DNA of 64,000 nt from Sandaracinus amylolyticus (GTDB lineage: Bacteria > Myxococcota_A > Polyangia > Polyangiales > Sandaracinaceae). Of the stretch, positions 54,637 through 63,865 are shown piece by piece. The stretch spans positions 8,866,001 to 8,930,000 of the forward strand of contig NZ_CP070225.1 in NCBI RefSeq assembly GCF_021631985.1, read 5' to 3'. The notes below the pieces were generated by a model. That model saw nothing but the letters and a program-made list of their open reading frames with translations, was not told the origin of the DNA and searched no databases. The stretch's first letter is position 1. Every line of letters begins with the position of its first letter. The position numbers were made by a program, and so were the translations under genes.

Positions 54637-56060
54637 ATCGCTTCTCCCGACGTCAGGTGCTGCGCGGGGCGGGCGTCGCGCTCGCGCTGCCGATGCTCGA
54701 GTCGCTGATGCCGCGCACCGCGCGCGCGGGGACGATGCCGACGCGCTTCGTCGTGATCACGACGGGGCAGGGCACACTGCTCCCGCGCTGGACGCCGCCG
54801 GTGCGCGCGGGCGAGGCGCTCGAGCTCTCCGAGCTGCTGATGCCGCTCGCCGCGCATCGCGACGATCTCGTCGTGGTTTCGGGCATCGACAACCTGATGC
54901 CGCGTTATCACGTCTCGAACGGCCACAACGCGGCGGGGCACACGCTGCTCAACGCGCACCTGGCCACGACGTCGGCGACCAGCGACGGCAGGCTCTTGCC
55001 CGAGGGATCACGCAGCGAGGTCGGTCAGCCGACGCTCTGCGTCGGGCCCTCGATCGATCACCATCTCGCGGATCGCATCGGCTCGCCGCTCCCGCTCAAC
55101 CTCGCGGTGAACGGGACGAACGTCGGCGAGAACCGCATGTACTACCGGGTCACGCCGGAGAACAGCTCGGCGCCGAACGGCGCGCGCGCCGAGGCGCGGT
55201 TGATCGGCGATCCGGTGCGGGTGTTCGACGAATTCCTCGCGGGCTCGAGCGGCGCGCCCACGACGCTGCGCGATCGACTGCGCGGGCAGCGCGGGCGTGT
55301 GCTCGATGCGCTCGGTGGCTCGTACTCGGCGCTCGCGCGTCGGGTGAGCGCGGCGGATCGCGCGCGGCTCGAGGCCCACGCCGAGCGCCTCGCGGAGCTC
55401 GAGGCGTCGCTCGGTGCCCCGGCGATCACCTGCGAAGATCCGACGCTCTCGCTGCCTCCGGGCTATCCGAGCGCGGGGCGATCGGACCTGCTCTGGCGCG
55501 CGCAGATCGACGTGATGGTCACCGCGCTCACGTGCAACGTCACGCGCGTCGCGTCGATCCACGACACCGACTACGGCGGACCGGCGTTCGAGTTCCTGCG
55601 TGCGCCGATGCCGAGCGAGCTGGTCGAGGCGGGTGCGCGCGCGCTGCCGGGCGATGCGATCGCGGACTGGCACGCTCAGGTGCACGGCGACACCGGCGGT
55701 GCGCCGAACGAGAATGCCAATCTGATCGCGGGATTCACGTTCTACGCGACGCAGGTCGCGTATCTGCTCGAGCGCATGAAGTCGGTGGTCGAGCCCGACG
55801 GGAGCACGCTGCTCGACAACAGCGTGGTGCTGTGGATCTCGGAGTTCGGCAACGGCGGCGCGCACTCGACGGACGATCTCCCGGTGGTCCTCGCGGGCCG
55901 CGCCGGTGGTGCGCTGCACACGGGGCGACACCTCGCTCGTCCCGATCGCACCACCGGCGATCTCTACACGTCGATCCTGCAGCTCTTCGGCGTCGACGAG
56001 GACTCGTTCGGGCTCGTCGGCGACAGCGATCTGCAGCATGGCGGCCTCGGGGGGCTCTGA
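54633..56060 (+). CDS. DUF1552-family protein, Tat-exported
   Basis: 475 residues from GTG 54633 with AGGAGG upstream. Twin-arginine signal SRRQVLRG (5-12), hydrophobic to about 32. The body matches DUF1552: GHNAAGHTLLN near 97-107, SIDHHLAD near 145, and a late WISEFGNGGAHSTDDLPVVLAG region. DUF1552 proteins are usually partners of DUF1592/1588 proteins. It should be exported folded. Second such pair in the window; the first, at 11991/13339, uses DUF1501. Confidence 0.86.
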   Translation: MNRFSRRQVLRGAGVALALPMLESLMPRTARAGTMPTRFVVITTGQGTLLPRWTPPVRAGEALELSELLMPLAAHRDDLVVVSGIDNLMPRYHVSNGHNAAGHTLLNAHLATTSATSDGRLLPEGSRSEVGQPTLCVGPSIDHHLADRIGSPLPLNLAVNGTNVGENRMYYRVTPENSSAPNGARAEARLIGDPVRVFDEFLAGSSGAPTTLRDRLRGQRGRVLDALGGSYSALARRVSAADRARLEAHAERLAELEASLGAPAITCEDPTLSLPPGYPSAGRSDLLWRAQIDVMVTALTCNVTRVASIHDTDYGGPAFEFLRAPMPSELVEAGARALPGDAIADWHAQVHGDTGGAPNENANLIAGFTFYATQVAYLLERMKSVVEPDGSTLLDNSVVLWISEFGNGGAHSTDDLPVVLAGRAGGALHTGRHLARPDRTTGDLYTSILQLFGVDEDSFGLVGDSDLQHGGLGGL

Positions 56061-56120
56061 TCTGCGCCTCGGCCGGAGTGCTCGTCCCGCACGTCCCATA
56101 CGGGACCGGCGGGCGTCGGC

Positions 56121-57086
56121 TCACGCGCTCGCGCGCGTATGCGGGCCCGCCTCGAGCGCGCTCTCGGCGCGGCCCTCGCGCGCGGCGCGCCGGTAGTGCC
56201 GCGGCGCGTGCCCGGTGACGCGCTTGAACGCGTTGCTGAACGCGCTCTCGGACCGATAGCCGAGCGAGGTCGCGAGCTCGAGCACCGAGGCGTCGTCCTC
56301 GCGGAGCCGCTTCTGCGCGAGGCGCATCCGCCACTCCGTGAGGTACTCGAGGGGCGCGACGCCGGCGACGGCCTTGAAGCGCACCGCGAAGCTGGTGCGC
56401 GACATCGCGGCGATCTTCGCGAGCTCGGCGAGCCGCCACCCGCGCCCCGGCTCGGCGTGCATCGCGCGCAGCGCGGGGCCGATCCGCTCGTCGCGCACCG
56501 CGCGCAGCCAGCCCGAGGGCAGCGCGCCCGCGCTCGCGAGGTGCGCCCGCATGACGTGCACGAACACGAGCTGCGCGAGCTGCGCGCACGCGACCTCCGC
56601 GCCCGGCAGCGTCGAGCCGTGCTCGCGCATCATCTGCTCGAAGAGCCAGCGCAGCGCCGCGGCCTCGGGCGATGCCGCGCGCACGTGCACGAGCGGGGGC
56701 AGCACGTCGGTGAGCAGCGCGCTGCCTGCGGGGTGGAGCGACACCATGCCGCCGATCAACCAGCAGTCGGCGCCGTTGCCGATCGTCGGGACGCTCCGTC
56801 CGTCGCGGTAGAGCGAGCGCGCGCTGGTCACCTTCGCGGTGAGGTTGCTCGTGACCAGGAAGTCCTCGCGCCCGCGGAAGAGGAAGACGTCGCCTTCCTC
56901 CATCTTGGTCGCGCGCTTCTGCTTGCCGACGCGCACCCAGCACTGGCCCCTCGCGACCGCGAAGAGCTTGATCCGGTGGGGCGCCGGGAAGTGCACGGCC
57001 CACGCGCCGCCCGCGCGAAGGCCGCCCGACACCACGGTGCTCGCGTCGGTGAGGCGCAGGACGTCGGAGAAGGGATCGTGGGACAC
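56121..57086 (-). CDS. AraC-family transcriptional regulator (cupin type)
   Basis: 321 residues from GTG 57086; longer in-frame starts have no support. N-terminal cupin-like effector domain (about 15-120: PHRIKLFAVARGQCWVRV, MEEGDVFLFRG) and a C-terminal AraC HTH pair (about 225-310: AKIAAMSRTSFAVRFK and LATSLGYRSESAFSNAFK). Downstream of an SDR gene on the same strand, 32 bp away. It may control that gene or itself. Effector unknown. Confidence 0.9.
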   Translation of the reverse strand: MSHDPFSDVLRLTDASTVVSGGLRAGGAWAVHFPAPHRIKLFAVARGQCWVRVGKQKRATKMEEGDVFLFRGREDFLVTSNLTAKVTSARSLYRDGRSVPTIGNGADCWLIGGMVSLHPAGSALLTDVLPPLVHVRAASPEAAALRWLFEQMMREHGSTLPGAEVACAQLAQLVFVHVMRAHLASAGALPSGWLRAVRDERIGPALRAMHAEPGRGWRLAELAKIAAMSRTSFAVRFKAVAGVAPLEYLTEWRMRLAQKRLREDDASVLELATSLGYRSESAFSNAFKRVTGHAPRHYRRAAREGRAESALEAGPHTRASA

Positions 57087-57118
57087 GGGAGCACGATCGC
57101 TCGGAGGACGCGGCTCGC

Positions 57119-58018
57119 TCAACACGCGTAGACGGTGCGGATGTCCTCGAGGAGCCCGGGCCCGATCGGGGACCACCCGGTGAGCTCGCGCGTGATCGCC
57201 GACGACGCCCGCACGTCGAGCGCCGCGAACCGCGAGAACCAGCCGAAGTGCTCGTCGCCGCGCGAGACCGGCGCACCGAGCCCGAGCCGCTCGCCGATCG
57301 CGGCGGCGATCGCGCGCATCTCGATCCCGCTCTCGCCGACCGCGTGCAGCGCGCTCCCGGCCGGCACCCTCCCGGCGGCGAGCTGCTCGATCGCGAGCCG
57401 ATAGAGCACGGCGGCGTCGTCGCGGTGCACCGCAGGCCAGCAGTGAGAGCCGTCGCCCTGGTGCGCCGAGACGCCGCTGCGTCGCGCGAGATCGATCAGC
57501 ACCGGGACGAAGCCGTGATCGCCGGGCCCGTGCACCGACGGCGGCAGGCGCAGCACCACGGAGCGGACGCCGCGCTGCGCCGCGCCGCGCACCAGGACCT
57601 CGGCGGGCTGGCGCGGCGAGCTGGGCGCGACGTCGTCGTGCTCGGTCGTCACGCGCCCGGCGGGCAGGCCGGCGACGCCCGAGGTGGACACGAGGACCTT
57701 GCTCGTGCCGGCGGGCTGCTGCGCGAGGCCCTCGATCAGCGCCTCGATCGCGGCGTGGTCGACCCGCACCGACTCCGCGAAGCTCGCGAAGTCGTGGATG
57801 AAGCCGCAGTGGACCACTGCGTCGGCCTCGGTCGCCGCGGTGCGCAGCGTGCCGAGGTCCGCGAGGTCGCCGCGCACCGGGCTCGCGCCTGCCGCGCGCA
57901 GCGTCTCGGCGGCGGCGTCGCTGCGCGCGAGGCCGCGCACGGTGTGCCCCGCCGCGAGCAGCTCACGCACCACGCCGGTGCCCACGAACCCGGTTCCTCC
58001 GGTGACGAAGACGCGCAT
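57119..58018 (-). CDS. NAD-dependent epimerase/dehydratase (SDR family)
   Basis: 299 residues from ATG 58018 with GGAGGAG upstream. Rossmann motif VTGGTGFVG (4-12) at the N-terminus and HCGFIHDFASF near 75. The Tyr-x3-Lys pair expected of a classic SDR is not obvious, so it is probably an atypical/extended SDR (SDR_a5-like) using NADP. Substrate unknown. Shares a transcript with the AraC gene that follows. Confidence 0.82.
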   Translation of the reverse strand: MRVFVTGGTGFVGTGVVRELLAAGHTVRGLARSDAAAETLRAAGASPVRGDLADLGTLRTAATEADAVVHCGFIHDFASFAESVRVDHAAIEALIEGLAQQPAGTSKVLVSTSGVAGLPAGRVTTEHDDVAPSSPRQPAEVLVRGAAQRGVRSVVLRLPPSVHGPGDHGFVPVLIDLARRSGVSAHQGDGSHCWPAVHRDDAAVLYRLAIEQLAAGRVPAGSALHAVGESGIEMRAIAAAIGERLGLGAPVSRGDEHFGWFSRFAALDVRASSAITRELTGWSPIGPGLLEDIRTVYAC

Positions 58019-58159
58019 CTCGATGCTCTCCTCCGCGCCCACGACGGGCGCAGGACGAACATGCGGCGAGGACGTCGAACGATGAATGCGTGAACGGCCC
58101 GAAGACGTGCGCGATCGTTCGAGCGGTGCTCGACGAAGGAGCGCTGACGTGCACGGGGG

Positions 58160-59104
58160 TCAGCTGCGCTTCAGCGAGCCCGGAGACACTCCCACATAGC
58201 GCTTGAACGCTCTGCTGAACGCGGCCTCCGACGAATAGCCGAGCTTCCCCGCGACCTCGCCCAGGCCCGCCCGCTCGCGCGCGAGCATGCCGTGCGCGAT
58301 CTGCATCCTCCATCGCGCGACGTAGGTCATCGCCGGCTCGCCCAGCAGCTCGGTGAACCGCGCCGCGAACGCGGAGCGCGACATCCCGACCGCGCGCGCC
58401 AGCGTCTCGAGGGTCCACGGGCGCGACGGGTCGCGATGCACCAGCGCGAGCGCGCGTCCGATCTGGGGATCGCGCAGCCCCGCGATCCATCCCTCGTGCT
58501 CGCGCGGCGCGCGCTCCATCCAGTCGCGGATCGCGTGCACCACCAGCAGGTCGGCGAGCCGCGCGAGGATCGTCTCGCCACCGGGGCGCATCGCCTTCGC
58601 CTCGCTCGCGAGCAGCGCGATCGTGCTGCGCATCCACTCGTGCTCCGGCGCGCTCGACGCACGCACGTGGATCACCCGCGGCAGCAGCTCGACCAGCACA
58701 CGCGCGCTCTCGTGCTCGAAGCGCACCGAGCCGCACACGAGGCTCGTCGGCGCGCCGCCGGTGCCGTGCACCAGGTACGCGTAGCGCTCGCGCACCTCTT
58801 CGTGCGGCAGCTCGTCGATCCGATACGCGCGCACCCCGGGCTCGCTCACCAGGCGATGGCCGCGATCGTGCGGGACGAGCGCGAGGTCGCCCGCTTCGAG
58901 GCGCAGCGGAGGCTCGCCGTCGAGCTCGAGCCATCCGCCGCCCGCGGTCACGACGTGGAAGCTCATGGTCTCGTCGATCGCCGGCAGCGCGAGACCCCAC
59001 GACGCGGTGAGCTCGGAGCGACAGCAGAACACGCCGCTCATCCGCAAGAAGCCCAGCGCATCGCCGAGGGGATCGATCGGCGCGAACACGTCGCGGACCT
59101 TCAT
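58160..59104 (-). CDS. AraC-family transcriptional regulator (cupin type), second copy
   Basis: 314 residues from ATG 59104. N-terminal cupin domain (about 30-125: WGLALPAIDETMSFHVV, RLEAGDLALVPHDRGHRL) and C-terminal HTH pair (about 225-310: ARAVGMSRSAFAARFTELLG and GKLGYSSEAAFSRAFKRYVG). Same architecture as the regulator at 56121. Divergent from the NAD(P)-binding gene at 59228, so it likely controls it. Confidence 0.9.
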   Translation of the reverse strand: MKVRDVFAPIDPLGDALGFLRMSGVFCCRSELTASWGLALPAIDETMSFHVVTAGGGWLELDGEPPLRLEAGDLALVPHDRGHRLVSEPGVRAYRIDELPHEEVRERYAYLVHGTGGAPTSLVCGSVRFEHESARVLVELLPRVIHVRASSAPEHEWMRSTIALLASEAKAMRPGGETILARLADLLVVHAIRDWMERAPREHEGWIAGLRDPQIGRALALVHRDPSRPWTLETLARAVGMSRSAFAARFTELLGEPAMTYVARWRMQIAHGMLARERAGLGEVAGKLGYSSEAAFSRAFKRYVGVSPGSLKRS

Positions 59105-59227
59105 GCCCCGAGCATGCGCGACCGTGGACGAACGGGCATGTCGCGTGGACGCACGGTCAAGGCGCGGATCGCGCAGCGAGGCCAGGTTCTCCGTGTCGAT
59201 GCGACGGCGCGTCGCGAGGAGGACGAG

Positions 59228-59878
59228 ATGAAGGTGTTGGTGGTGGGCGCGACGGGCGGCTCGGGACGTGCGGCGGTCGATGCGCTCCTGCGCGCGGGGC
59301 ACGAGGTGACGGCGTTCGTGCGCAGGCCCGAGCTGATCGAGGCGCGACCGGGGCTGCACGTCGCGGTCGGGGACGCGATGCACGCCGAGGACGTCGAGCG
59401 CGCGGTCGTGGGGCACGACGCGGTGATCGTCACGCTCGGGATCCGCGAGAACGCGGTGCTGGTGCGGCTGCGCGGCAGCGCGGGCACGCCGATCGACGTG
59501 CGCTCGGCGGGCACCAAGAACGTGATCGCGGCGATGCGCGCGCAGGGCGTGCGACGGCTCGTGGTGCAGACGTCGTACGGCGTCGGCGAGACCAAGAATG
59601 GGCTGCGCTGGATCGACGCGATGCTGTTCCGCGTGTTGCTGCGCGATCAGATCGCGGACACCGAGGAGCAGGAGCGCGCGGTCCGCGCGAGCGGGCTCGA
59701 CTGGGTGCTCGTGCAGCCGGTGCACCTCACCGACGCGGAGCGCGAGGAGACGGTGTTCGCGTCGGCGCGCGGCGAGGCGCGCAAGACGAGCATCTCGCGC
59801 AGGAGCGTCGGGAGGTTCCTCGCGGAGTGTGTCGGGGGACGCGCGAGCCGGGAGTCGATCGCGCTCTCGACCGCGTGA
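59228..59878 (+). CDS. NAD(P)H-binding NmrA/SDR-like protein
   Basis: 216 residues from ATG 59228 with GAGGAGGACGAG upstream. The N-terminal Rossmann motif is VVGATGGSGRAAV (5-17; GxxGxxG). The RRLVVQTSYGVG (about 99-110) and GLDWVLVQP strands fit the NmrA-like family. It lacks the SDR catalytic tyrosine motif and could be a redox sensor or a reductase. Divergent from an AraC regulator, which makes a regulator/enzyme pair like the one at 56121-58018. Confidence 0.82.
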   Translation: MKVLVVGATGGSGRAAVDALLRAGHEVTAFVRRPELIEARPGLHVAVGDAMHAEDVERAVVGHDAVIVTLGIRENAVLVRLRGSAGTPIDVRSAGTKNVIAAMRAQGVRRLVVQTSYGVGETKNGLRWIDAMLFRVLLRDQIADTEEQERAVRASGLDWVLVQPVHLTDAEREETVFASARGEARKTSISRRSVGRFLAECVGGRASRESIALSTA

Positions 59879-59894
59879 GCGCAGGAAGCCGCGT

Positions 59895-60608
59895 TCACCG
59901 GCGGGGCGTGATCGTGACGCGATCGAGGAGCTCGGCGGGGAGCTCGAGGCGGACCCACCAGCCGTCGGCGCGGCGGGTGGGGACGATCGTGAGCTCCTTC
60001 TTCGAGGCCTTCTCGAGCTTCGCCTCGATGCGGGCCGCGGCCGCGCGCGCTTCGTCCTCACCGGGGCGCGACGGACGCTTCTTGGTGCCGCGGACGCGTG
60101 CGTCGCGCGCCGCTTCTTCGATGCTGCGCGCGGTGTGCTGCGAGAGCGGCTTGCCCTCGATCGATGCGTCGGTGCGCGCGAGGGTCTCGGCCTGGTCGTC
60201 GGCGGTCGTCGCGTCGACGAGCTGGATCACCGAGCGCGCGCGCTCCGAGCCGAGCTTCACCGCCATCTCGCGCGAGAGGTGCTCGGGGATGCGCACCAGC
60301 TCGAACGCCGTCGAGCGCGACAGCGAGGTCCGACTCTCGACCAGCTCGGCGAACGAGCTGGCGCCGAGCGCCGAGTAGATCTCCTTGCGTTGCAGGATCT
60401 GCAGCGCGAGCGCGATGTCGTAGAACGCCTCGGCGATCTGCTCGACCTTGCGGCCGATCAGCGCGAGCGCGTCGTCGCCCTTCTGCTTGTTGCGTTGCAC
60501 GGCGGCGCGCGCGGTGCGGGCGATCAGCGAGAGGTCCTTCTTGCTGGTGGCCTTCTTCTTCGGCGCGGTGACGGTCTTCTTGGTCGCGGCCTTCTTCGCC
60601 TTCTTCAT
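59895..60608 (-). CDS. Lys-rich N-terminal, probable DNA/RNA-associated hypothetical protein
   Basis: 237 residues from ATG 60608. The N-terminal 25 residues are almost all Lys, Ala and Thr (KKAKKAATKKTVTAPKKK), histone-H1-like. A helical domain follows with QILQRKEIYSALGASSFAEL and SLSRSTAFELVRIPEHLSREMA, resembling the HTH of ParB/KorB-type or other DNA-binding proteins. Function not established. The iterated palindrome at 60642-60705 lies just upstream and may be a binding site for this or another protein. Confidence 0.65.
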   Translation of the reverse strand: MKKAKKAATKKTVTAPKKKATSKKDLSLIARTARAAVQRNKQKGDDALALIGRKVEQIAEAFYDIALALQILQRKEIYSALGASSFAELVESRTSLSRSTAFELVRIPEHLSREMAVKLGSERARSVIQLVDATTADDQAETLARTDASIEGKPLSQHTARSIEEAARDARVRGTKKRPSRPGEDEARAAAARIEAKLEKASKKELTIVPTRRADGWWVRLELPAELLDRVTITPRR

Positions 60609-60641
60609 GTCGCGACTCTATCCCGCGAGGTGCGGGACGAC

Positions 60642-60705
60642 GGAGTCCACGGCGTGGACTTCCGAGTCCACGCACGTGGACTTCCGAGTCCACGCCGTGG
60701 ACTCC
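60642..60705. repeat. Three tandem palindromes with TCCG spacers
   Basis: Three near-identical palindromes AGTCCACG-n-CGTGGACT lie at 60644-60660 (centre G), 60665-60682 (centre CA) and 60687-60703 (centre C), separated by TCCG each time. Together the outer arms form a perfect 19-bp inverted repeat: the first arm is 60642-60660, the second 60687-60705. It lies between the stop of the gene at 60712 and the start of the gene at 60608, both leftward. Probable operator or hairpin terminator; no protein known to bind it. Confidence 0.85.
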
Positions 60706-60711
60706 TCCGTC

Positions 60712-61557
60712 TCAGCGTCCGATCACGTGATCGAAGGTCTCGAGGGTGGGGAGCTTCTTGTAGTCGCGCAGCTCCTCCGGCATCACGCGCAGCGCTTCGC
60801 GCACCACGTCGCGCTGCGCTTCGTCGAGCGTCGCGACGTCGTAGAGGTACGTGCGGATGAGGAACACGCTCGCGCCCTCGAGCGGCACCGTGATCTGTCG
60901 CTCGACGCGCAACCAGGCGCGCGCGGCGTCGTCCCAGCCGCGGCGCAGCCCGGCGTCGGGATGGTGATCGAGCGCGTCGTCGGCGGAGAGCGTCCACACG
61001 AAGCGCACGTAGGGGCCGCGGCCGATCATCGAGGCGACCATGCTGCGCGAGACCCGATCGTCCTTCGCGAAGCCGGGCACCGGCGCGTGGATGCGCGAGA
61101 ACGACGCGCCCGCGAGCAGCTCGGGGCGCCAGCCGCTCGGGAAGCGCACGTCGAGCGCGACCGCGCGACCTTCGCCCCCGCCGTGCTCGAGCACCGCGAG
61201 ATCTTCCTGCACCGCGCGCGCGATCGCCTCGAGCGGATCACGCGCGTCGCGATCGGCGTCGGCCTCGCGCAGCACGTCGGGCGCTTCGGTGGCGAGGGTG
61301 TCGCGCATCCAGGCGAGCGCAGCGTCGCGCGCTCGCTGCGCGATCGCGTCCTCGCCCGCGATGACGTGGCGGCTCGGAGGCGACGCGCGCTTGGCGGCGA
61401 GGTAGCGCGGGCGCTCGTCGTCGATCTGGAAGAACAGGCGATCGCGCGCGCCGTTGCCGAGATCGGTGCCGAAGCGGATCAGCCCCGCCTGCATGCGCAG
61501 CGGCGTGGGCTCGACCGGGAAGTAACGCGCGGGCGCGGTCACTCCCCGAGCATGCAT
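60712..61557 (-). CDS. DUF3445 family protein (haem-dependent oxidative N-demethylase-like)
   Basis: 281 residues from ATG 61557. YFPVEPTPLRMQAGL (12-26) near the N-terminus, IHAPVPGF near 164 and the late block LRVERQITVPLEGASVF followed by RTYLYD (about 235-258) match the DUF3445/HODM alpha-subunit-like family, whose members bind a haem and demethylate N-methyl groups. The multi-subunit HODM partners are not seen nearby. Cytoplasmic. Assigned by motif. Confidence 0.75.
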   Translation of the reverse strand: MHARGVTAPARYFPVEPTPLRMQAGLIRFGTDLGNGARDRLFFQIDDERPRYLAAKRASPPSRHVIAGEDAIAQRARDAALAWMRDTLATEAPDVLREADADRDARDPLEAIARAVQEDLAVLEHGGGEGRAVALDVRFPSGWRPELLAGASFSRIHAPVPGFAKDDRVSRSMVASMIGRGPYVRFVWTLSADDALDHHPDAGLRRGWDDAARAWLRVERQITVPLEGASVFLIRTYLYDVATLDEAQRDVVREALRVMPEELRDYKKLPTLETFDHVIGR

Positions 61558-61583
61558 CGATCACCGCGTCCGAAGCAGGATTC

Positions 61584-63500
61584 TCAGATCTCGAGCTGCA
61601 TGCCCACTTCGACGACCCGGTCGGGCGGCAGCTTGAAGAAGTCGGTGGGGGCGCGGGCGTTGCGCGAGAGGAACGCGAAGACCGACTTGCGCCATGCGGC
61701 GAGGCCCGGGCTCGCGGTCACGACGAGCTTCTCGCGGCCGAGGAAGAAGCTCGTGTCCTCGGGACGGGTGTGCAGGCCTCGGCTCGCGCAGGCGCGCAGG
61801 ATCTCGGTGACCCGCGGCGACTGCATGAAGCCGTAGTGCGCGGTGACGCGGAACACGCCATCGCGCATGCGCTCGACCTCGACACGATCGGCGCGCGGCA
61901 CGTGCGGGACGTCGTCGGTCACGATGCGCAGCAGCACGAGCTGCTCGTGCAGCACCTTGTTGTGCTTGAGGTGGTGCAGCAGCACCGGCGGGCTGCCGCC
62001 CGGGGTCGACGTCATGAACACCGCGGTGCCGGGGACCCGCGCGTACTTGCGGGTGTCGAGATCGACGAGCAGCGCGTCGAGCGGCTTCGAGCGACCGCGG
62101 AGGAACTCGGCGACGCGATCGCGACCGCGCTTCCAGGTCGTCATCACCGCGAGCAGCACGCCCGCGACCACCAGCGGGATCCACCCGCCGGTCTGCAGCT
62201 TCTCGACGTTCGCGACGAAGAACGCGAGGTCGACGATCAACATCCCGCCGCACACGAGCACCGCGCGCGGCGTGCCCCACCACCGCTTCACCACCGTGAA
62301 GAAGAGCAGCGTGGTGATGGTCATCGTGCCCGTCACCGCGATGCCGTACGCAGCGGCCATGTTCGACGAGCTCTGGAACACGAGGACGATCACGATGCAC
62401 GCGATCATCAACAAGCGGTTGATCTCGGGGACGTAGATCTGTCCCTCGGCCTCGCTCGAGGTGTGGCGCACCTCCATGCGCGGCAGATAGCCGAGCTGGA
62501 TCGCCTGCCGCGTCAGCGAGAACGCGCCCGAGATCAGCGCCTGCGACGCGATCACCGTCGCCGCGGTCGCGAGGAGCACGAGCGGCACGCGGAGCGCGGG
62601 CCCGACCAGGCGGAAGAAGGGCGCCTCGATCGCGCTCGGGTCGTCGAGCAGCAGCGCGCCCTGTCCGAAGTAGTTGAGCAGCAGCGCGGGGAACGCGAGC
62701 GCGACCCACGCGCTCATGATCGGCTTGCGCCCGAAGTGCCCCATGTCGGCGTAGAGCGCCTCGCCGCCGGTGATGCAGAGCACGACGCTGCCCAGCACCC
62801 AGAACCCGCTGCCGTGGCCCGAGAGCAGGAACGCGATCGCGTGGTGGGGCGAGACCGCGGCGAGGATCGAGGGGTGCCCCACGATGTGCACCGCGCCCGC
62901 GGCGCCGATCACGACGAACCACAGCGCGACCACCGGCCCGAACACCGCGCCGACCTTCGCGGTGCCGCGGCTCTGCTGCAGGAAGAGCAGCACGAGGATG
63001 ACGATCGAGATCGGGACGACGTAGGGGCGCAGCACGTGCCCGACGCCCTCGACGTTCTCGATGCCCTCGACCGCCGAGACCACGGAGATCGCGGGGGTGA
63101 GCATGCCGTCGGCGTAGAGCAGCGCCGCGCCGAAGAGGCCCGCGAGCACGAGCCATCCGGTGTGCTTGCTGCCGGCCGGCACGATCAGCGCGAGCAGCGC
63201 GAGGATGCCGCCCTCGCCGTGGTTGTCGGCGCGGGTGACGAAGACCAGGTACTTCACCACGACGACCAGCGTCAGCGCCCAGAAGAAGAGCGAGAGGATG
63301 CCGAGCACGTTCGCCTCGGTCGGCGCGATGCCGTACGACGCGTGGAACGACTCGCGCATCGCGTAGAGCGGCGAGGTGCCGATGTCTCCGTAGACGACGC
63401 CGAGGGCGGCGATCGCGAGCTTGAGCACGTTGGCCTGCGGGCCGTGCGGCGCGGGCTGCACGTCCGCCCGTTCCGCGCTGGTCTCGCTCGCGATCGACAT
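61584..63500 (-). CDS. kup: Kup-type potassium uptake protein
   Basis: 638 residues, close to the E. coli length of 622. Twelve TM helices fit the Kup/HAK/KT fold. The signature GDIGTSPLYA lies near residues 38-47, and DNHGEGG marks the first cytoplasmic loop. The C-terminal cytoplasmic domain (about 450-638) is present. It moves K+ with H+ into the cell. Next to a small TM protein and a KdpD-like sensor at the right edge, which also suggests potassium. Confidence 0.95.
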   Translation of the reverse strand: MSIASETSAERADVQPAPHGPQANVLKLAIAALGVVYGDIGTSPLYAMRESFHASYGIAPTEANVLGILSLFFWALTLVVVVKYLVFVTRADNHGEGGILALLALIVPAGSKHTGWLVLAGLFGAALLYADGMLTPAISVVSAVEGIENVEGVGHVLRPYVVPISIVILVLLFLQQSRGTAKVGAVFGPVVALWFVVIGAAGAVHIVGHPSILAAVSPHHAIAFLLSGHGSGFWVLGSVVLCITGGEALYADMGHFGRKPIMSAWVALAFPALLLNYFGQGALLLDDPSAIEAPFFRLVGPALRVPLVLLATAATVIASQALISGAFSLTRQAIQLGYLPRMEVRHTSSEAEGQIYVPEINRLLMIACIVIVLVFQSSSNMAAAYGIAVTGTMTITTLLFFTVVKRWWGTPRAVLVCGGMLIVDLAFFVANVEKLQTGGWIPLVVAGVLLAVMTTWKRGRDRVAEFLRGRSKPLDALLVDLDTRKYARVPGTAVFMTSTPGGSPPVLLHHLKHNKVLHEQLVLLRIVTDDVPHVPRADRVEVERMRDGVFRVTAHYGFMQSPRVTEILRACASRGLHTRPEDTSFFLGREKLVVTASPGLAAWRKSVFAFLSRNARAPTDFFKLPPDRVVEVGMQLEI

Positions 63501-63604
63501 CGGGCGCGCAGCCTAGTGCTCGCCGCAGGACGCGCCTTGATGCGTTCTTAGCGCCGTTTCGACGGCGATTTAGCGGCGCGCGAGGGAGGATCCGCGCGGC
63601 GAGC

Positions 63605-63865
63605 ATGCACGGAGGTCCGTACCGCACGCGCGCTCCGGGCGCGCGGGAGCCCACGACGCTCGATCGCGAAGCGCTGGTCGTGCTCGCGGTCGCGCTGATC
63701 GGGTTCTCGATCCCGCTGGTCGCGGTCGTGCTGGGCGTCGCGGTGTCCGGCCCGGTGCTCGGGATCGCGCTCGTCGCGCTGATCGTGATCGTGCGGCTCG
63801 GAGTGGCGACGCTGCGCGAGGCACGCGTGACACGCGCGTCGCGGCGAAGAACGCTAGGGGAATGA
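63605..63865 (+). CDS. Small two-TM membrane protein
   Basis: 86 residues. Two hydrophobic segments (about 24-47 and 49-66; VVLAVALIGFSIPLVAVVLG) and a basic C-terminus. No family recognised. Its stop overlaps the next start in an ATGA, so the two are coupled. Divergent from kup. Confidence 0.6.
   Translation: MHGGPYRTRAPGAREPTTLDREALVVLAVALIGFSIPLVAVVLGVAVSGPVLGIALVALIVIVRLGVATLREARVTRASRRRTLGE

Noticed and set aside
56093-56106. GTCCC-ATAC-GGGAC hairpin between convergent genes
   Set aside because: Stem of only five base pairs and no T tract; too weak to call a terminator.
61770-63551. Open frame opposite kup
   Set aside because: The kup gene on the minus strand has full-length family match; the opposite frame has low-complexity sequence only.
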